Origin: Poseidonocella pacifica
GTDB lineage: Bacteria > Pseudomonadota > Alphaproteobacteria > Rhodobacterales > Rhodobacteraceae
Assembly: GCF_900111875.1 (NCBI RefSeq)
Contig: NZ_FOJU01000005.1
Location: 334,613 to 398,612 of the forward strand
Length of the DNA: 64,000 nucleotides
Direction of reading: 5' to 3'
The notes below the pieces were generated by a model. That model did not search any database and was not told the DNA's origin. It saw only the letters and a program-made list of their open reading frames with translations. Each line of letters opens with the position of its first letter. The stretch's first letter is position 1. The position numbers and the translations under genes were made by a program. Shown here piece by piece: positions 46,177 through 56,234 of the stretch.

Positions 46177-47145
46177 ATGCGGGACGAGACGAATGCCGGG
46201 AGTTTTCAAGCTCTCAACCAAGCCTTTGGTCGGGTCTTTAGGCCGGGGCAGTTGAGTATCGGGCTCGTATCGCCGCTGGAGGCGCATGGCCATAACCCCG
46301 TACCGGACATGGCGCGTCATATAGAGCGCGCCCAACTGGCGGATTCTCTGGGGTTTTCCGCTCTTTGGCTGCGCGATGTGCCCTTCAACGTTCCATCCTT
46401 TGGTGATGCAGGGCAGGTTTTCGATCCCTTCGTTTATCTGGGCGTGCTTGCCTCCGTGACGCGGGATATCGCGTTGGGAGTGGCGAGCATCGTGTTGCCG
46501 CTGCGCCATCCGGCGCATGTGGCCAAGGCTGCGGCCTCGGCCGATATGCTCTCGGGAGGGCGTTTGTTGCTCGGTGTCGCATCGGGGGACCGGCCCGATG
46601 AATACCCGGCGTTGAACATGAGCTTCGACGATCGGGGCGCACGGTTCCGCGACAGCGTCGACTACATTCGTGCAATGGCGGAGACGTATCCGCAGCATGC
46701 CTCGGCGCAGGGCACGCTCTCTGGCGGTATCGACATGCTGCCCAAGCCTGAGGGCGGTCAGTTGCCGTTACTCATCACCGGCGGCAGCCAGCAATCGCCC
46801 GGCTGGGTCGCGCGCAACGGTGACGGCTGGATGACCTATCCGCGCGATGCGGCGGCGCAAGAGCGGGTGGTGACCGCATACCGACGCGAGATCCATGAGG
46901 CGGGCTTGCCCGACAAACCCGTGATGCAATCGCTCTATATCGACCTTGTCGATCGGGCGGATGCGCCACCCAGACCCATCCATTTGGGTTTTCAATCGGG
47001 CACAGAGTACCTCCGGCGCTATCTGAGTGAGTTGCGGCGGCTTGGGATCAATCATGTCGCGCTGAATCTGCGGTTCAACGGGGCCGAGGTCGAGACGACC
47101 ATGCAACGGCTGGCGGCGGAGATCCTGCCCGAATTCACAAGCTAG
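46177..47145 (+). CDS. Luciferase-like monooxygenase (TIGR03571-type), second copy
   Basis: 322 residues from ATG 46177, with GAGAGGAC upstream. LWLRDVPFNVPSFGDAGQVFDPF, GVASIVLPLR and SGGRLLLGVASGDRPDEYP mirror the LLM at 29479. Flavin-dependent, substrate unknown. The SDR gene follows after 10 bp. Confidence 0.86.
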   Translation: MRDETNAGSFQALNQAFGRVFRPGQLSIGLVSPLEAHGHNPVPDMARHIERAQLADSLGFSALWLRDVPFNVPSFGDAGQVFDPFVYLGVLASVTRDIALGVASIVLPLRHPAHVAKAAASADMLSGGRLLLGVASGDRPDEYPALNMSFDDRGARFRDSVDYIRAMAETYPQHASAQGTLSGGIDMLPKPEGGQLPLLITGGSQQSPGWVARNGDGWMTYPRDAAAQERVVTAYRREIHEAGLPDKPVMQSLYIDLVDRADAPPRPIHLGFQSGTEYLRRYLSELRRLGINHVALNLRFNGAEVETTMQRLAAEILPEFTS

Positions 47146-47155
47146 GAAAAGCACA

Positions 47156-47935
47156 ATGTCTAAAACCATCCTCATCACCGGCGCGACCGACGGCATTGGC
47201 CTTCTGACTGCCAAGACGCTTGCCAGCGAAGGCCACGAGGTGCTGCTCCATGGACGCAGCGCTGATAAACTGGAGGCGGCGGCGAACGAGCTGGGCGGCA
47301 CGCCGGAAACCTACCTTGCCGACCTCTCACGTTTGGAAGAGGTGGAGAAAATGGCGGCGGATATTATCGCCAACCATTCTCGGATAGACGTTCTGATCAA
47401 CAACGCCGGTGTTCTCAAGGCGCCCCAGAGCCGCACGCTTGAGGGGTTGGATTTGCGTTTTGTCGTCAACACCATCGCGCCGTATCTGCTTACCCAACGG
47501 CTGCTGGTGGTCATTCCACCCGAGGGCCGCGTGGTCAACCTGTCCTCGGCGGCACAGGCCCCGGTGGATGTGCAGGCGCTTCGCGGCAAACGAGAACTTG
47601 ACGATATGGGCGCCTATGCGCAGAGCAAGCTTGCACTCACGATCTGGACGCAGGAAATGGCCAAATCCCTTCCCAGAGGGCCAGTCTTCGTAGCCGTGAA
47701 CCCCGGGTCCCTTCTGGCGTCGAAGATGGTGAAGGAAGGCTTTGGCGTAGCGGGCAGCGACCTGGGACAAGGCGCCGATATCTTGCGCCGTGCCGCGCTG
47801 TCGGAGGAGTTTGCCCAAGCGACGGGCCGCTATTTCGACAATGATCGAGGAGACTTCGGGCAGCCAAACCCCGCGGCCCGCGACGGCGCTCACGTCGCCG
47901 AGGTGATGACAGCAATCCGCGACATCACCGGATAG
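47156..47935 (+). CDS. Short-chain dehydrogenase/reductase
   Basis: 259 residues, classical-type SDR: TGATDGIG cofactor motif, NNAGVL, Ser in NLSSAAQ and YAQSK (catalytic Tyr-x3-Lys). Probably oxidises or reduces a hydroxyl/keto substrate related to the LLM product. Confidence 0.9.
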   Translation: MSKTILITGATDGIGLLTAKTLASEGHEVLLHGRSADKLEAAANELGGTPETYLADLSRLEEVEKMAADIIANHSRIDVLINNAGVLKAPQSRTLEGLDLRFVVNTIAPYLLTQRLLVVIPPEGRVVNLSSAAQAPVDVQALRGKRELDDMGAYAQSKLALTIWTQEMAKSLPRGPVFVAVNPGSLLASKMVKEGFGVAGSDLGQGADILRRAALSEEFAQATGRYFDNDRGDFGQPNPAARDGAHVAEVMTAIRDITG

Positions 47936-48277
47936 GGATCAAGGGCCCGGGCATTGCGATGGAAGGGGTGGCCAAATCATCCAGCCGCCACTCGCAGTGC
48001 GCGGGCAATCCGGGATTGCACAAACGTATTTGGCGACCGAATGAGTGTTTAGGTCTCTGGAACCGCGCTGGAATCAGATTGGGGCGTCATTCATGGGATC
48101 TCATAGCCGAGGAACGTGGACGACGTATCGCGCCGTACCGCAACTTGGGTGCTCCGGGCGCGCCGTGAATCTGTGATCTAGCGGAAAGGAATAGATACCA
48201 CTGAGCCGGCTGGATCAAGATCCGAGTGAGCATCATGAAGTGGGCTTCACGGTATGAGACAGCAAATTGGGGTGATT
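47936..48277. other. Intergenic stretch, no gene
   Basis: 342 bp between the SDR stop and the minus-strand tRNA-Leu. No open frame with a recognisable product. Contains the region downstream of the tRNA. Confidence 0.55.
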
Positions 48278-48363
<86 letters not shown>

Positions 48364-48498
48364 AGGTGTCGTGAGGACGCCATTTAGTTGGGGAGCATGC
48401 CGCTGTCAATGCGATTTTGGGGGTATTCTCGTGCCTTGTCTCAGGTCTGCAGCGGGGCTATGACCAGAAGGGAAAACCTCGCGCGGGAGAATGTAGCC

Positions 48499-49479
48499 AT
48501 GTCCAAGCTAGTCACGATATTCGGCGGGTCCGGCTTTGTCGGGCGCCACATCGCTCGGCGTATGGCCAAGGAAGGCTGGCGCGTTCGCGTCGCGGTGCGC
48601 CGTCCCAACGAAGCGATGTTCGTACGGCCCTATGGTGTCGTGGGACAGGTTGAACCGGTTTTCTGCAATATCCGCGATGATCAAAGCGTGGCCGAGGCAA
48701 CCCGCGGCGCGGATGCGGTGGTCAATTGTGTGGGTGTACTTGCAGAGAGCGGCAAGAACACGTTCGAGTCGGTTCAGGCCGAAGGCGCTGAGCGGATCGC
48801 ACGTGTAGCAGCCGCGCATGGGATTGCGCGCATGGTCCACATCTCTGCAATTGGTGCGGACGCAGACAGTGAGAGCGCCTATGCGCGCACCAAGGCAGAG
48901 GGCGAGGCCGCAGTGCTCCGCCATATGCCCGATGCCGTTATCCTGCGCCCCTCGATCATCTTCGGGCCGGAAGATTCCTTCTTCAACCGTTTCGCTTCCA
49001 TGTCCCGCCTCGGGCCGGTGCTGCCGGTTGTCGGGGCCGAAACCAAATTTCAGCCGGTCTATGTCGACGATGTCGCGCACGCAGCGGTTCTCGGCGTTCT
49101 TGGGAAGGCTGGGCCGGGGGTCTTTGAACTTGGCGGCCCGGATGTGAATACCTTCCGCGAGTTGATGCAGCAGATGCTCAAGGTGATCCGTCGGCGCAGG
49201 TTCATCGCCGATATTCCCTTCGGCCTTGCCAATATCATAGCTGGTGGCTTGGGCTTTGCCCAGTCTCTCACCGGGGGGCTTTTCACCGCTCCGATCACGC
49301 GTGATCAGGTCGCCAACCTGCGGAACGATAACGTGGTTTCCGAAGGCGCTCGGGGCTTTGCGGAGCTTGGGATCGTGCCGACAGCCTCTGAAGCAGTGCT
49401 GGAATCCTATCTCTGGCGGTTCCGTCCCTCGGGGCAATACGATGCGATCAAGGAAAGCGCGCGGAACCTGCGGACCTGA
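48499..49479 (+). CDS. NDUFA9-like NAD(P)-binding protein (complex I family)
   Basis: 326 residues from ATG 48499 ([22 protein letters not shown]). Atypical SDR of the complex I NDUFA9 subunit family common in alphaproteobacteria: [44 protein letters not shown]. Possible role in complex I assembly or quinone metabolism. It stands between tRNA-Leu and the convergent holA. Confidence 0.88.
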   Translation: MSKLVTIFGGSGFVGRHIARRMAKEGWRVRVAVRRPNEAMFVRPYGVVGQVEPVFCNIRDDQSVAEATRGADAVVNCVGVLAESGKNTFESVQAEGAERIARVAAAHGIARMVHISAIGADADSESAYARTKAEGEAAVLRHMPDAVILRPSIIFGPEDSFFNRFASMSRLGPVLPVVGAETKFQPVYVDDVAHAAVLGVLGKAGPGVFELGGPDVNTFRELMQQMLKVIRRRRFIADIPFGLANIIAGGLGFAQSLTGGLFTAPITRDQVANLRNDNVVSEGARGFAELGIVPTASEAVLESYLWRFRPSGQYDAIKESARNLRT

Positions 49480-49482
49480 ATT

Positions 49483-50514
49483 CTATCTGCGTTCCCGATT
49501 GAGCATGGCGAGGCGTATCATCGCCCGCTCAACCAACTCCGCTGCTGGGGCCGTTTGAGCGGCCGAGCGTAGCTTGAGATCAAGATCCGTCAGCGTTTCG
49601 AGTGCGTCTTGCAGTTTGAATGCCCCCCAACTGGAGGCCTGCTGGGCCATCCGGTTCCGGCGCGGTCCGTTGACGGGAGGGCGCACCTTGCCGATCCCGA
49701 CCGAGGCGCCGCCGGGATCCGACGCAGCGGCGTAGAGGGTCTTGAAATGGCGCATTCCCGCAATGCAGATCGACGTCGGGTTGATACCTTGGGCGCGCAG
49801 CCGTGACATGACCGAGGCAAGCTCCCCGATCCGGGCTTCGGCAACAACGTGCAGCAGGTCATCGACAGCAGCTTCGGTAGAGACCGGGGCGCAGGCAGCA
49901 ATATCCTCGGGCGAAAGCGGCGCTTCATCCCCTATCTTGTAAAGAGAGATTTTCTCCAGCGTTTGCCGAAAATCGCCCGGATCGAGGGCCCGGGACAAGC
50001 CCACGAGGTCGGCCATCGCGTCGCTGGAAATGTCATTCAATCCGGCGGTGCGAAGGGAGGCTTCGATTTCCTCCCGCGAGGGCGGATCGTCATAGATCCC
50101 GACAGCATAGGCGTTGCGATGCCCTTCGAAGAATTTGCGGAGCTTCGACGTGGGCTTGAGTTGCCCGGCGGTGACGATGACCTGAGCATCGCCCGGCCCC
50201 CAATCCTGCAACGCGGGGAGGATCTTGGGCGCAAGCTGTTCGGTGGCCTCTTCGAGGAAGGCGACACGCGGCCCCGGGAAGAAACTCTGCGCCTTGATCG
50301 CATCGGACAGGGCGGCCGGATCCTTGCGCAGATCGCTCGCCTGTAGGCGGGTGAGGCGCATTTCCTCTTCGCCTTTCGGACCGATCAGCGCGGCGATAAC
50401 CTCCTGCCGGCGCAGCGCGACCCGCATTGCATCGCCGCCATAGATCAGCAACCCGGCTCGCTCCGGCTCTGGCCGTGCGAAATAGCGCAGAGCATCCCGC
50501 GTCGTGAGTTTCAT
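49483..50514 (-). CDS. holA: DNA polymerase III subunit delta
   Basis: 343 residues. HolA clamp-loader subunit: the N-terminal about 120 residues resemble the P-loop-less ATPase-like domain (LRKDPAALSDAIKAQSFFPGPRVAFLEEATE), and the C-terminal WGAFKLQDALETLTDLDLKLRS helix bundle is typical. It opens the beta clamp. Overlaps lptE by 4 bp in a leuS-lptE-holA operon, an arrangement common in alphaproteobacteria. Confidence 0.88.
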   Translation of the reverse strand: MKLTTRDALRYFARPEPERAGLLIYGGDAMRVALRRQEVIAALIGPKGEEEMRLTRLQASDLRKDPAALSDAIKAQSFFPGPRVAFLEEATEQLAPKILPALQDWGPGDAQVIVTAGQLKPTSKLRKFFEGHRNAYAVGIYDDPPSREEIEASLRTAGLNDISSDAMADLVGLSRALDPGDFRQTLEKISLYKIGDEAPLSPEDIAACAPVSTEAAVDDLLHVVAEARIGELASVMSRLRAQGINPTSICIAGMRHFKTLYAAASDPGGASVGIGKVRPPVNGPRRNRMAQQASSWGAFKLQDALETLTDLDLKLRSAAQTAPAAELVERAMIRLAMLNRERR

Positions 50515-50993
50515 TCCGGCAAGGCAATCAGGCGGGCGACGATCGCATCGGCCAGGATTGTCATGAGACGGGCTTTGGCGTCTCTCTCGGAGGAAAGGGT
50601 CGCAACCGTGCTGCCAGTGGTGGAATATCCGGTGAAGTTCCGCACACGCCCGGATGTGAGAATCTCGCCGCTGGCGAGATCTCGGAGGGAGAAAATGATT
50701 TCTCCCTCAATCTGGTAGCGGGTTGTGGATTGATCGCTCGTGACCGCAACGCCGTCGGAGGAGAGGGTCAGATCGTAGCTGAGGCCGTACAGCGCATCAG
50801 TTGCTGGACCCAAACGGTTTTCAAGCCGCGCCCTGAGCAGGAACTCATCCCGGTCGGTGGGCGTGTCGATGGCAACTGTACCGGTGAGGCGACCGGCGTT
50901 GCCACCCGGCCCGTAGACCGGGCGAAACCCACAGGCAGAAAGACCGCCCGCGCCCAGCAACGCCAGAAAGCTGCGTCGATCATGCCACAACAT
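50511..50993 (-). CDS. lptE: LPS-assembly lipoprotein LptE
   Basis: 160 residues. Lipobox GGLSACGF near residue 21 after a Tat-like RRSFLALLG start. Remaining sequence low in identity but of LptE length. With LptD it would form the outer-membrane LPS translocon. Overlaps leuS by 14 bp upstream. Confidence 0.8.
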   Translation of the reverse strand: MLWHDRRSFLALLGAGGLSACGFRPVYGPGGNAGRLTGTVAIDTPTDRDEFLLRARLENRLGPATDALYGLSYDLTLSSDGVAVTSDQSTTRYQIEGEIIFSLRDLASGEILTSGRVRNFTGYSTTGSTVATLSSERDAKARLMTILADAIVARLIALPE

Positions 50994-53523
50994 TCACGAT
51001 CCGCCCGGGCACAACGATGACCTTCTTCGGCGCGGCCCCGTCCAGAGTGCGCATGACAGCGGGATGAGACAGGACGAGCTTTTCGATCTCATCCTTGGCC
51101 ATGTCCTTCGGCACCTCAAGCTCCCCACGGCGTTTGCCGTTCACCTGAATCGGGAGCGTAACGGTATCTTCGACCAGCATGGCCTCATCGAATGCGGGCC
51201 ACGGGGCGTCGACAACCAAACCGTCGCCGCCCAGCATCGTCCAAAGTTCTTCGGACAGGTGCGGGGTCATCGGTGCCATCAACTGCGCAAGGGTTCGCGC
51301 CGCCTGACGTTTGGCATCGGTTCCTGCGCCCGATTTCGAGAGCGCGTTGGTAAAGGCATAGAGTCGCGCGATCGCCGCGTTGAAACCAAAGCTTTCGATA
51401 TCGCCGGTGACGTCGAAGATCGCCTTGTGCGTCTCGCGGATCAGCGTCTGATCCTCATCATTCGCGGCGGTATCGGTTCCGATGATCTCCGTGACGATGC
51501 GGTATACCCGCGACAGGTGCTTGTGCGCCGCTTCAGCGCCGGCAGCCGTCCATTCAACATCCCGCTCCGGCGGGCTGTCGGACAGAACGAACCAGCGCGC
51601 CGTATCCGCGCCGAAGGCCGACACGATGTTGACCGGGTCGACGACATTCTTCTTCGACTTCGACATCTTGGCCGAGGGGATGATCTCTACCTCGGTGCCG
51701 TCGCTCAGCTTTCCGTCAGTCACATCCTCGGGCAGGTGATAGACCGGCCGCCCCTCGGCATCCTTCGTCTGGTAAATCTCGTGCGTGACCATGCCTTGGG
51801 TGAAAAGCGCGTTGAACGGCTCGGCGCATTTTGCGGGCAGATGTCCGGTCTGGATCATGGCGCGTACGAAAAAGCGCGAATAAAGCAAGTGAAGGATCGC
51901 ATGCTCGATTCCGCCGATATACTGGTCCACATTCATCCAGTATTCGGCCTCGGCCATGTCCGCGGGGGTATCGGCATGCGGGGCGGTGAAGCGGGCGAAA
52001 TACCACGAACTGTCAACGAACGTGTCCATCGTATCCGTTTCACGGCGCGCGGGGCTTCCGCATTTCGGACAGGTGCAATCGCGCCATGTCGGGTGCCGAT
52101 CCAGCGGATTGCCGGGCACGTCAAAGCTGACATCGTCGGGCAATTTGACGGGCAGATTTTCCTTGGCCTCGGGCACCACTCCGCAGGTTTCGCAATGCAC
52201 GACCGGGATCGGGCAACCCCAGTAGCGTTGGCGCGAAAGCCCCCAGTCCCGCAGGCGGTATTTCGTCACCCCCTGACCGACACCATTTGCCTCGCAAAAA
52301 TCGACAGCGGCCTCCACAGCGTCGTCGCCGGTCTGCGTCTCGCCACCTGCAATGGGGCGGGTGTAGCGGACCGTTTCGCTCTTTGGAGGAACGAATGGCT
52401 CTGCTTGAATATCGTACTCCCCTTCGAGCGGGAGGAAGGTATCCACGATGGGCAGATCGTATTTCACGCAGAAATCATGGTCGCGCTGGTCATGCGCAGG
52501 GCAGCCAAAGATCGCCCCGGTGCCGTAGTCCATCAGGATGAAGTTGGCGATATAGACGGGCAGCTCCCAATCGTTGTCGAACGGGTGCATGACCTTCAGG
52601 CCGGTATCAAAACCCTTTTTCTCCGCCGTTTCCATCGCCTCGGCGGTGGTGCCACCCTTGCGGCAATCGGCGCAGAAGGCCGCGATCTCCGGGTTCTCAC
52701 GTTCGAGTTGCTTTGCAAGCGGATGGTCGGGGGAGATCCCGACAAAAGACGCACCCATCAGCGTATCGGGCCGGGTGGTGTAGACTTCGACCCGGTCCAT
52801 GCCATGCGGGCCGTCGATCAGGCTGAAACTGAATTGCAGCCCGCGCGACTTGCCGATCCAGTTGGCCTGCATCAGCTTGACCTTCGCGGGCCAGTCGTCC
52901 AGCCCGTCGAGGGCGTCCAGCAGTTCCTCCGACATATCGGAAATCTTGAAGAACCACTGTGTCAGCTCACGGCGTTCCACATCCGCGCCAGAGCGCCAAC
53001 CCTTGCCGTCGATAACCTGCTCGTTGGCGAGCACGGTCATGTCCACCGGATCCCAGTTGACCACCGCGTTCTTGCGATACACCAGTCCGGCGTCGAGAAA
53101 GTCGATAAAGAGCGCCTGTTGCTGGCCGTAGTATTCCGGATCACAGGTGGCCAATTCGCGGGACCAGTCGAGCGACCAGCCCATCGGCTTCATCTGGGCG
53201 CGCATGTCGGCGATGTTGTCATAGGTCCAGTCTTTGGGGTGCCCGCCGATGGCCATGGCGGCATTTTCCGCCGGCATCCCGAAAGCGTCCCACCCCATGG
53301 GGTGCAGGACATTGTGGCCCGTGCTCTTCTTGTAGCGCGCGATGACGTCGCCCATCGTGTAGTTGCGCACATGACCCATGTGGATGCGCCCCGACGGATA
53401 GGGGAACATCTCCAGCACATAGTATTTGGGTTTGTCCCCTTCGCGGGTGGCCGTGAATGTGCCAGCCTCATCCCAGGCCTGCTGCCACTTGGCTTCGATT
53501 TCGGCAGCGGAATAGCGCGACAT
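50980..53523 (-). CDS. leuS: Leucyl-tRNA synthetase
   Basis: 847 residues, full length. HIGH motif HMGH near 50 and KMSKS (AKMSKSKKN) near 620, with the connective editing domain between ([21 protein letters not shown]). It charges tRNA-Leu; the gene lies 2.6 kb from tRNA-Leu(CAG). It starts the leuS-lptE-holA operon. Confidence 0.97.
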   Translation of the reverse strand: MSRYSAAEIEAKWQQAWDEAGTFTATREGDKPKYYVLEMFPYPSGRIHMGHVRNYTMGDVIARYKKSTGHNVLHPMGWDAFGMPAENAAMAIGGHPKDWTYDNIADMRAQMKPMGWSLDWSRELATCDPEYYGQQQALFIDFLDAGLVYRKNAVVNWDPVDMTVLANEQVIDGKGWRSGADVERRELTQWFFKISDMSEELLDALDGLDDWPAKVKLMQANWIGKSRGLQFSFSLIDGPHGMDRVEVYTTRPDTLMGASFVGISPDHPLAKQLERENPEIAAFCADCRKGGTTAEAMETAEKKGFDTGLKVMHPFDNDWELPVYIANFILMDYGTGAIFGCPAHDQRDHDFCVKYDLPIVDTFLPLEGEYDIQAEPFVPPKSETVRYTRPIAGGETQTGDDAVEAAVDFCEANGVGQGVTKYRLRDWGLSRQRYWGCPIPVVHCETCGVVPEAKENLPVKLPDDVSFDVPGNPLDRHPTWRDCTCPKCGSPARRETDTMDTFVDSSWYFARFTAPHADTPADMAEAEYWMNVDQYIGGIEHAILHLLYSRFFVRAMIQTGHLPAKCAEPFNALFTQGMVTHEIYQTKDAEGRPVYHLPEDVTDGKLSDGTEVEIIPSAKMSKSKKNVVDPVNIVSAFGADTARWFVLSDSPPERDVEWTAAGAEAAHKHLSRVYRIVTEIIGTDTAANDEDQTLIRETHKAIFDVTGDIESFGFNAAIARLYAFTNALSKSGAGTDAKRQAARTLAQLMAPMTPHLSEELWTMLGGDGLVVDAPWPAFDEAMLVEDTVTLPIQVNGKRRGELEVPKDMAKDEIEKLVLSHPAVMRTLDGAAPKKVIVVPGRIVNVVA

Positions 53524-53600
53524 TGGGCGTCCCTCTTCTCACACGTCTGTCTTTGGGCGGTGATAGTGCGCCCGCGCGCGGTGGTCCAGCCCGCGCGGTA

Positions 53601-54026
53601 TCAGAGACGTCCGTCTTGTACCCGCAATTGCCGCGCACGGGTCAGGATGGCATCCTCAACAGCGCGGGCGGTTGCCGCGCTCACAGGTCCCGAACTGGTT
53701 TGCAGGGCAACTGAGAGGGCGCGCGCATCAAGGGCCGGATCGCTGATATGTACGGTGGCGCGATAGGCGCGGCCCCCGCCCGGAGGCGTGCCGTAGCCCG
53801 TGGAGATGACGCCCGTATAGGGATCGATCGCGCTGATGGGCAGGAAATCAAGTACATCAAGGGAGGCCGCCCAGAGATACCGGTTGACCGCCACGACCTC
53901 GCCGCCGCGGACGCGCGTCGCCTCCTGCGTGGCATTTGGCGCGCTGCCCCCGAGCCCGAGGCTTCCGATGCCGCCACAGGCCGCCAGTAAAAGGGGCAGG
54001 GCAGCCATAACAAGGCGTCTGGGCAT
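53601..54026 (-). CDS. DUF3576-like lipoprotein
   Basis: 141 residues from ATG 54026. Lipobox LLLAAC, then RYLWAASLDVLDFLPISAIDPYTGVISTGYGTPPGGGRAYRATVHISDPALDA, the DUF3576 pattern. Outer-membrane-anchored, role unknown. It lies 77 bp before leuS, which is likely its operon partner. Confidence 0.82.
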   Translation of the reverse strand: MPRRLVMAALPLLLAACGGIGSLGLGGSAPNATQEATRVRGGEVVAVNRYLWAASLDVLDFLPISAIDPYTGVISTGYGTPPGGGRAYRATVHISDPALDARALSVALQTSSGPVSAATARAVEDAILTRARQLRVQDGRL

Positions 54027-54151
54027 TGCGGTCACGTCAGTTCTCCCCCGTCTTGGAACGACCCATCTGTAGCGAAGCGGTCTGGGTCGAACAAGGAGAA
54101 TTGGCCCACAGAAACCGCGAAGCCTTTGCGCCGCTTTGCGAAACGGCGAAA

Positions 54152-54183
54152 ACGAAAAAGGAGCGGCCCCGAAGGACCGCTCC
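54152..54183 (-). terminator. Terminator of the porin gene
   Basis: On the minus strand a 10-bp GC stem (GGAGCGGTCC and GGGCCGCTCC, one mismatch, TTCG loop) is followed by TTTTTCG. It lies 24 bp after the porin stop. Confidence 0.85.
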
Positions 54184-54207
54184 CTAAGATCGTACAACCG
54201 GTATGGC

Positions 54208-55308
54208 TTAGAACGCGAGGTTCAGAGCCAGAGTGGTGCCGTGGTAGTATTCCTGCGGACCGATCTCGTCGTTCTCTTCATCGTCTTCGTCTTCTGCATA
54301 GGAGACGAGGAAGGATGCGCCGCCGCCGAGGTCGTACTCACCTGCAACGTACTGGCCGTCGTCGTCGGAGTAGCCAGCGTAGAGCATCAGGCCGTTGCCA
54401 ACGTCGTAGCCGAGGTGGATGCCAGCATCTTCGTCGCCGCCGCCGTGGAAGAATGCGTCAACGGAGAAGGGGCCGTCAGCATACGCAACGATGAGGCCGT
54501 AGTTGTCTTCGCCATCTTCGTCAACGTCGTCGTCGGTGCCTTCGTCGCGGGATTCAGCAACGTAGAACGCTGTGACCGATACGGGGCCGACAGGCATGGT
54601 TGCTTCGACACCGATCGAATCTTCGTCGTCTTCGGAAGCGTAAGCGAACAGAACGTCTGCGCCGCTGATCGTCGTGCCAACAGATACACCCCAAACTTCG
54701 GTGGTGTAGAAGTCGCCGTTGAAGTCCGCGTCATACGCTTCGTCGGCTTCTTCCTGGTAGGCAACGCTGAAGGACACGCCGGAGAAGTCACCGGTTGCGC
54801 CGAAGGACAGCTGGTCGAGCTCACCGGTGCCGTTGCCGCCGTCGGCGACTTCGTCGGTGTGAACGATGTAGGAAACACCTGCGGTGATGGTGTTGTACAT
54901 AACTTCGCCGCGGATGACGAATTCGCCATCAGCTTCGGAGAAGTTGTCTTCTTCCATGTTCGTCACGCCGTTCCAGTAGTTCTCGGCAGCGAACGTGGTG
55001 TCGCCAACGACCATGGAAGCCATTTCGGACGTCAGGGAGAGCGTTACGTTGTCGTCGGTGGAGTAGTTGTCACCGTCGAGATCGTTCGGGCCGTCGCTGT
55101 CTTCAAGCTCGAAACCGTAGGTCAACGTCGCGGTAACGCCGTTGTCGAGTTCCTGAGAAGCGGACAGGTCGATGTCGATGTCGGCATAGACGCCGTCTTC
55201 GAGATCGTCATTGAAGCCCAGTTCGGCAGCGCCGGACCAGGAGATGTCGGCTGCCGCGGCGCCTGCGAAGGCGACCAGGGCGGTCGAGGTAAGGAGGATG
55301 CGTTTCAT
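54208..55308 (-). CDS. Outer-membrane porin, Rhodobacter type, very acidic
   Basis: 366 residues from ATG 55308 (GAGGGA upstream). Signal peptide ending AAAADISW, then alternating beta strands ending in the Phe-terminal strand TLALNLAF, the hallmark of a trimeric porin. Asp/Glu-rich loops (DDDVDEDGEDN, EDEDDEENDE) make it strongly acidic, as in marine rhodobacters. It admits small solutes. Single-gene transcript with its own terminator. Confidence 0.9.
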   Translation of the reverse strand: MKRILLTSTALVAFAGAAAADISWSGAAELGFNDDLEDGVYADIDIDLSASQELDNGVTATLTYGFELEDSDGPNDLDGDNYSTDDNVTLSLTSEMASMVVGDTTFAAENYWNGVTNMEEDNFSEADGEFVIRGEVMYNTITAGVSYIVHTDEVADGGNGTGELDQLSFGATGDFSGVSFSVAYQEEADEAYDADFNGDFYTTEVWGVSVGTTISGADVLFAYASEDDEDSIGVEATMPVGPVSVTAFYVAESRDEGTDDDVDEDGEDNYGLIVAYADGPFSVDAFFHGGGDEDAGIHLGYDVGNGLMLYAGYSDDDGQYVAGEYDLGGGASFLVSYAEDEDDEENDEIGPQEYYHGTTLALNLAF

Positions 55309-55535
55309 TAGTATCCCTCGTGTTGCATTCTCTTGAAATGCCAGTTTGCCCCGGCATTGACCAAGTGTTTGCGCCCAACGGATACTCGGGGTCAACGATT
55401 TGCCGCCCCGTGGAAATCCACCCTCGACCAGATGATGCAGATCGGACACACACTGCTTCACCGCTGGCGATTGGCCATTCCGGCACCAAAGGCTAGTCTT
55501 CAAGCGGCAGACGTCAATGAAATAGGGGAGCTTTC

Positions 55536-56192
55536 ATGTCCTTGGATAGCGTTCGAGAGTCGATATCGGAGGAGGAGCGTGCCGCAGGGCGTGCCGCAGG
55601 TTCGGTCACGCTCATTGCAGTCTCGAAGGTACAACCTGTCGAGCGTGTTGTTGCAACTCTGCAACAGGGGCACCGGGTCTATGGTGAGAATCGTGTTCAG
55701 GAGGCTGCGGAGAAGTGGCCGTCGCTCCGAGAACAATTCGATGGGGTCGAATTGCACCTGCTGGGACCGTTGCAGAGCAACAAGACCCGGCAGGCCATGG
55801 AGCTTTTCGATGTGATCCACACGGTGGACCGCCCAAAGATCGCCCGGACCATCGCCCGCATCGCGGATGAAATCGGGCGTTGCCCCGAACTCTTCGTTCA
55901 AGTGAACACAGGCGAAGAGCCGCAGAAGGCAGGGGTGACACCGGATGATGTGGGTGCGCTGATCTCGGAATGCCGCGATCTGGGCCTTCCCGTGATCGGG
56001 TTGATGTGCATCCCGCCGGTCGAGGAGGAGGCCGCACTTCATTTCGCGCTGCTCAAGAAGCTGGCGCAGCGCAACGGGCTGGAAGGGCTGTCGATGGGGA
56101 TGAGTGGCGACTACGGCAAGGCAATTCGCCAAGGCGCGACCCATGTGCGCGTGGGCTCGGCGATCTTCGGCGAACGCGAGCCGCAGGGTTAA
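55536..56192 (+). CDS. YggS-family PLP-binding protein
   Basis: 218 residues. Pyridoxal phosphate lysine in LIAVSK near residue 31, YGENRVQE, LHLLGPLQSNKTR and GLSMGMSGDYGKAI. PLP homeostasis protein (PLPBP); binds PLP without known catalysis. Convergent with lpdA. Confidence 0.93.
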   Translation: MSLDSVRESISEEERAAGRAAGSVTLIAVSKVQPVERVVATLQQGHRVYGENRVQEAAEKWPSLREQFDGVELHLLGPLQSNKTRQAMELFDVIHTVDRPKIARTIARIADEIGRCPELFVQVNTGEEPQKAGVTPDDVGALISECRDLGLPVIGLMCIPPVEEEAALHFALLKKLAQRNGLEGLSMGMSGDYGKAIRQGATHVRVGSAIFGEREPQG

Positions 56193-56196
56193 GAGC

Positions 56197-56223
56197 GGGG
56201 GCCGCCAAGTCTGCGCGGCCCCC
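56197..56223. terminator. Hairpin between convergent yggS-like and lpdA genes
   Basis: A perfect 9-bp stem GGGGGCCGC/GCGGCCCCC with a 9-base loop in the 42-bp convergent gap. There is no T tract in either direction, so bidirectional termination is uncertain. Confidence 0.5.
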
Positions 56224-56234
56224 ACCCATTACGT

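Noticed and set aside
51064..53766. 900-codon open frame on the plus strand opposite leuS
   Set aside because: Antisense to a well-conserved gene; no recognisable family. Long antisense frames are common in GC-rich genomes.
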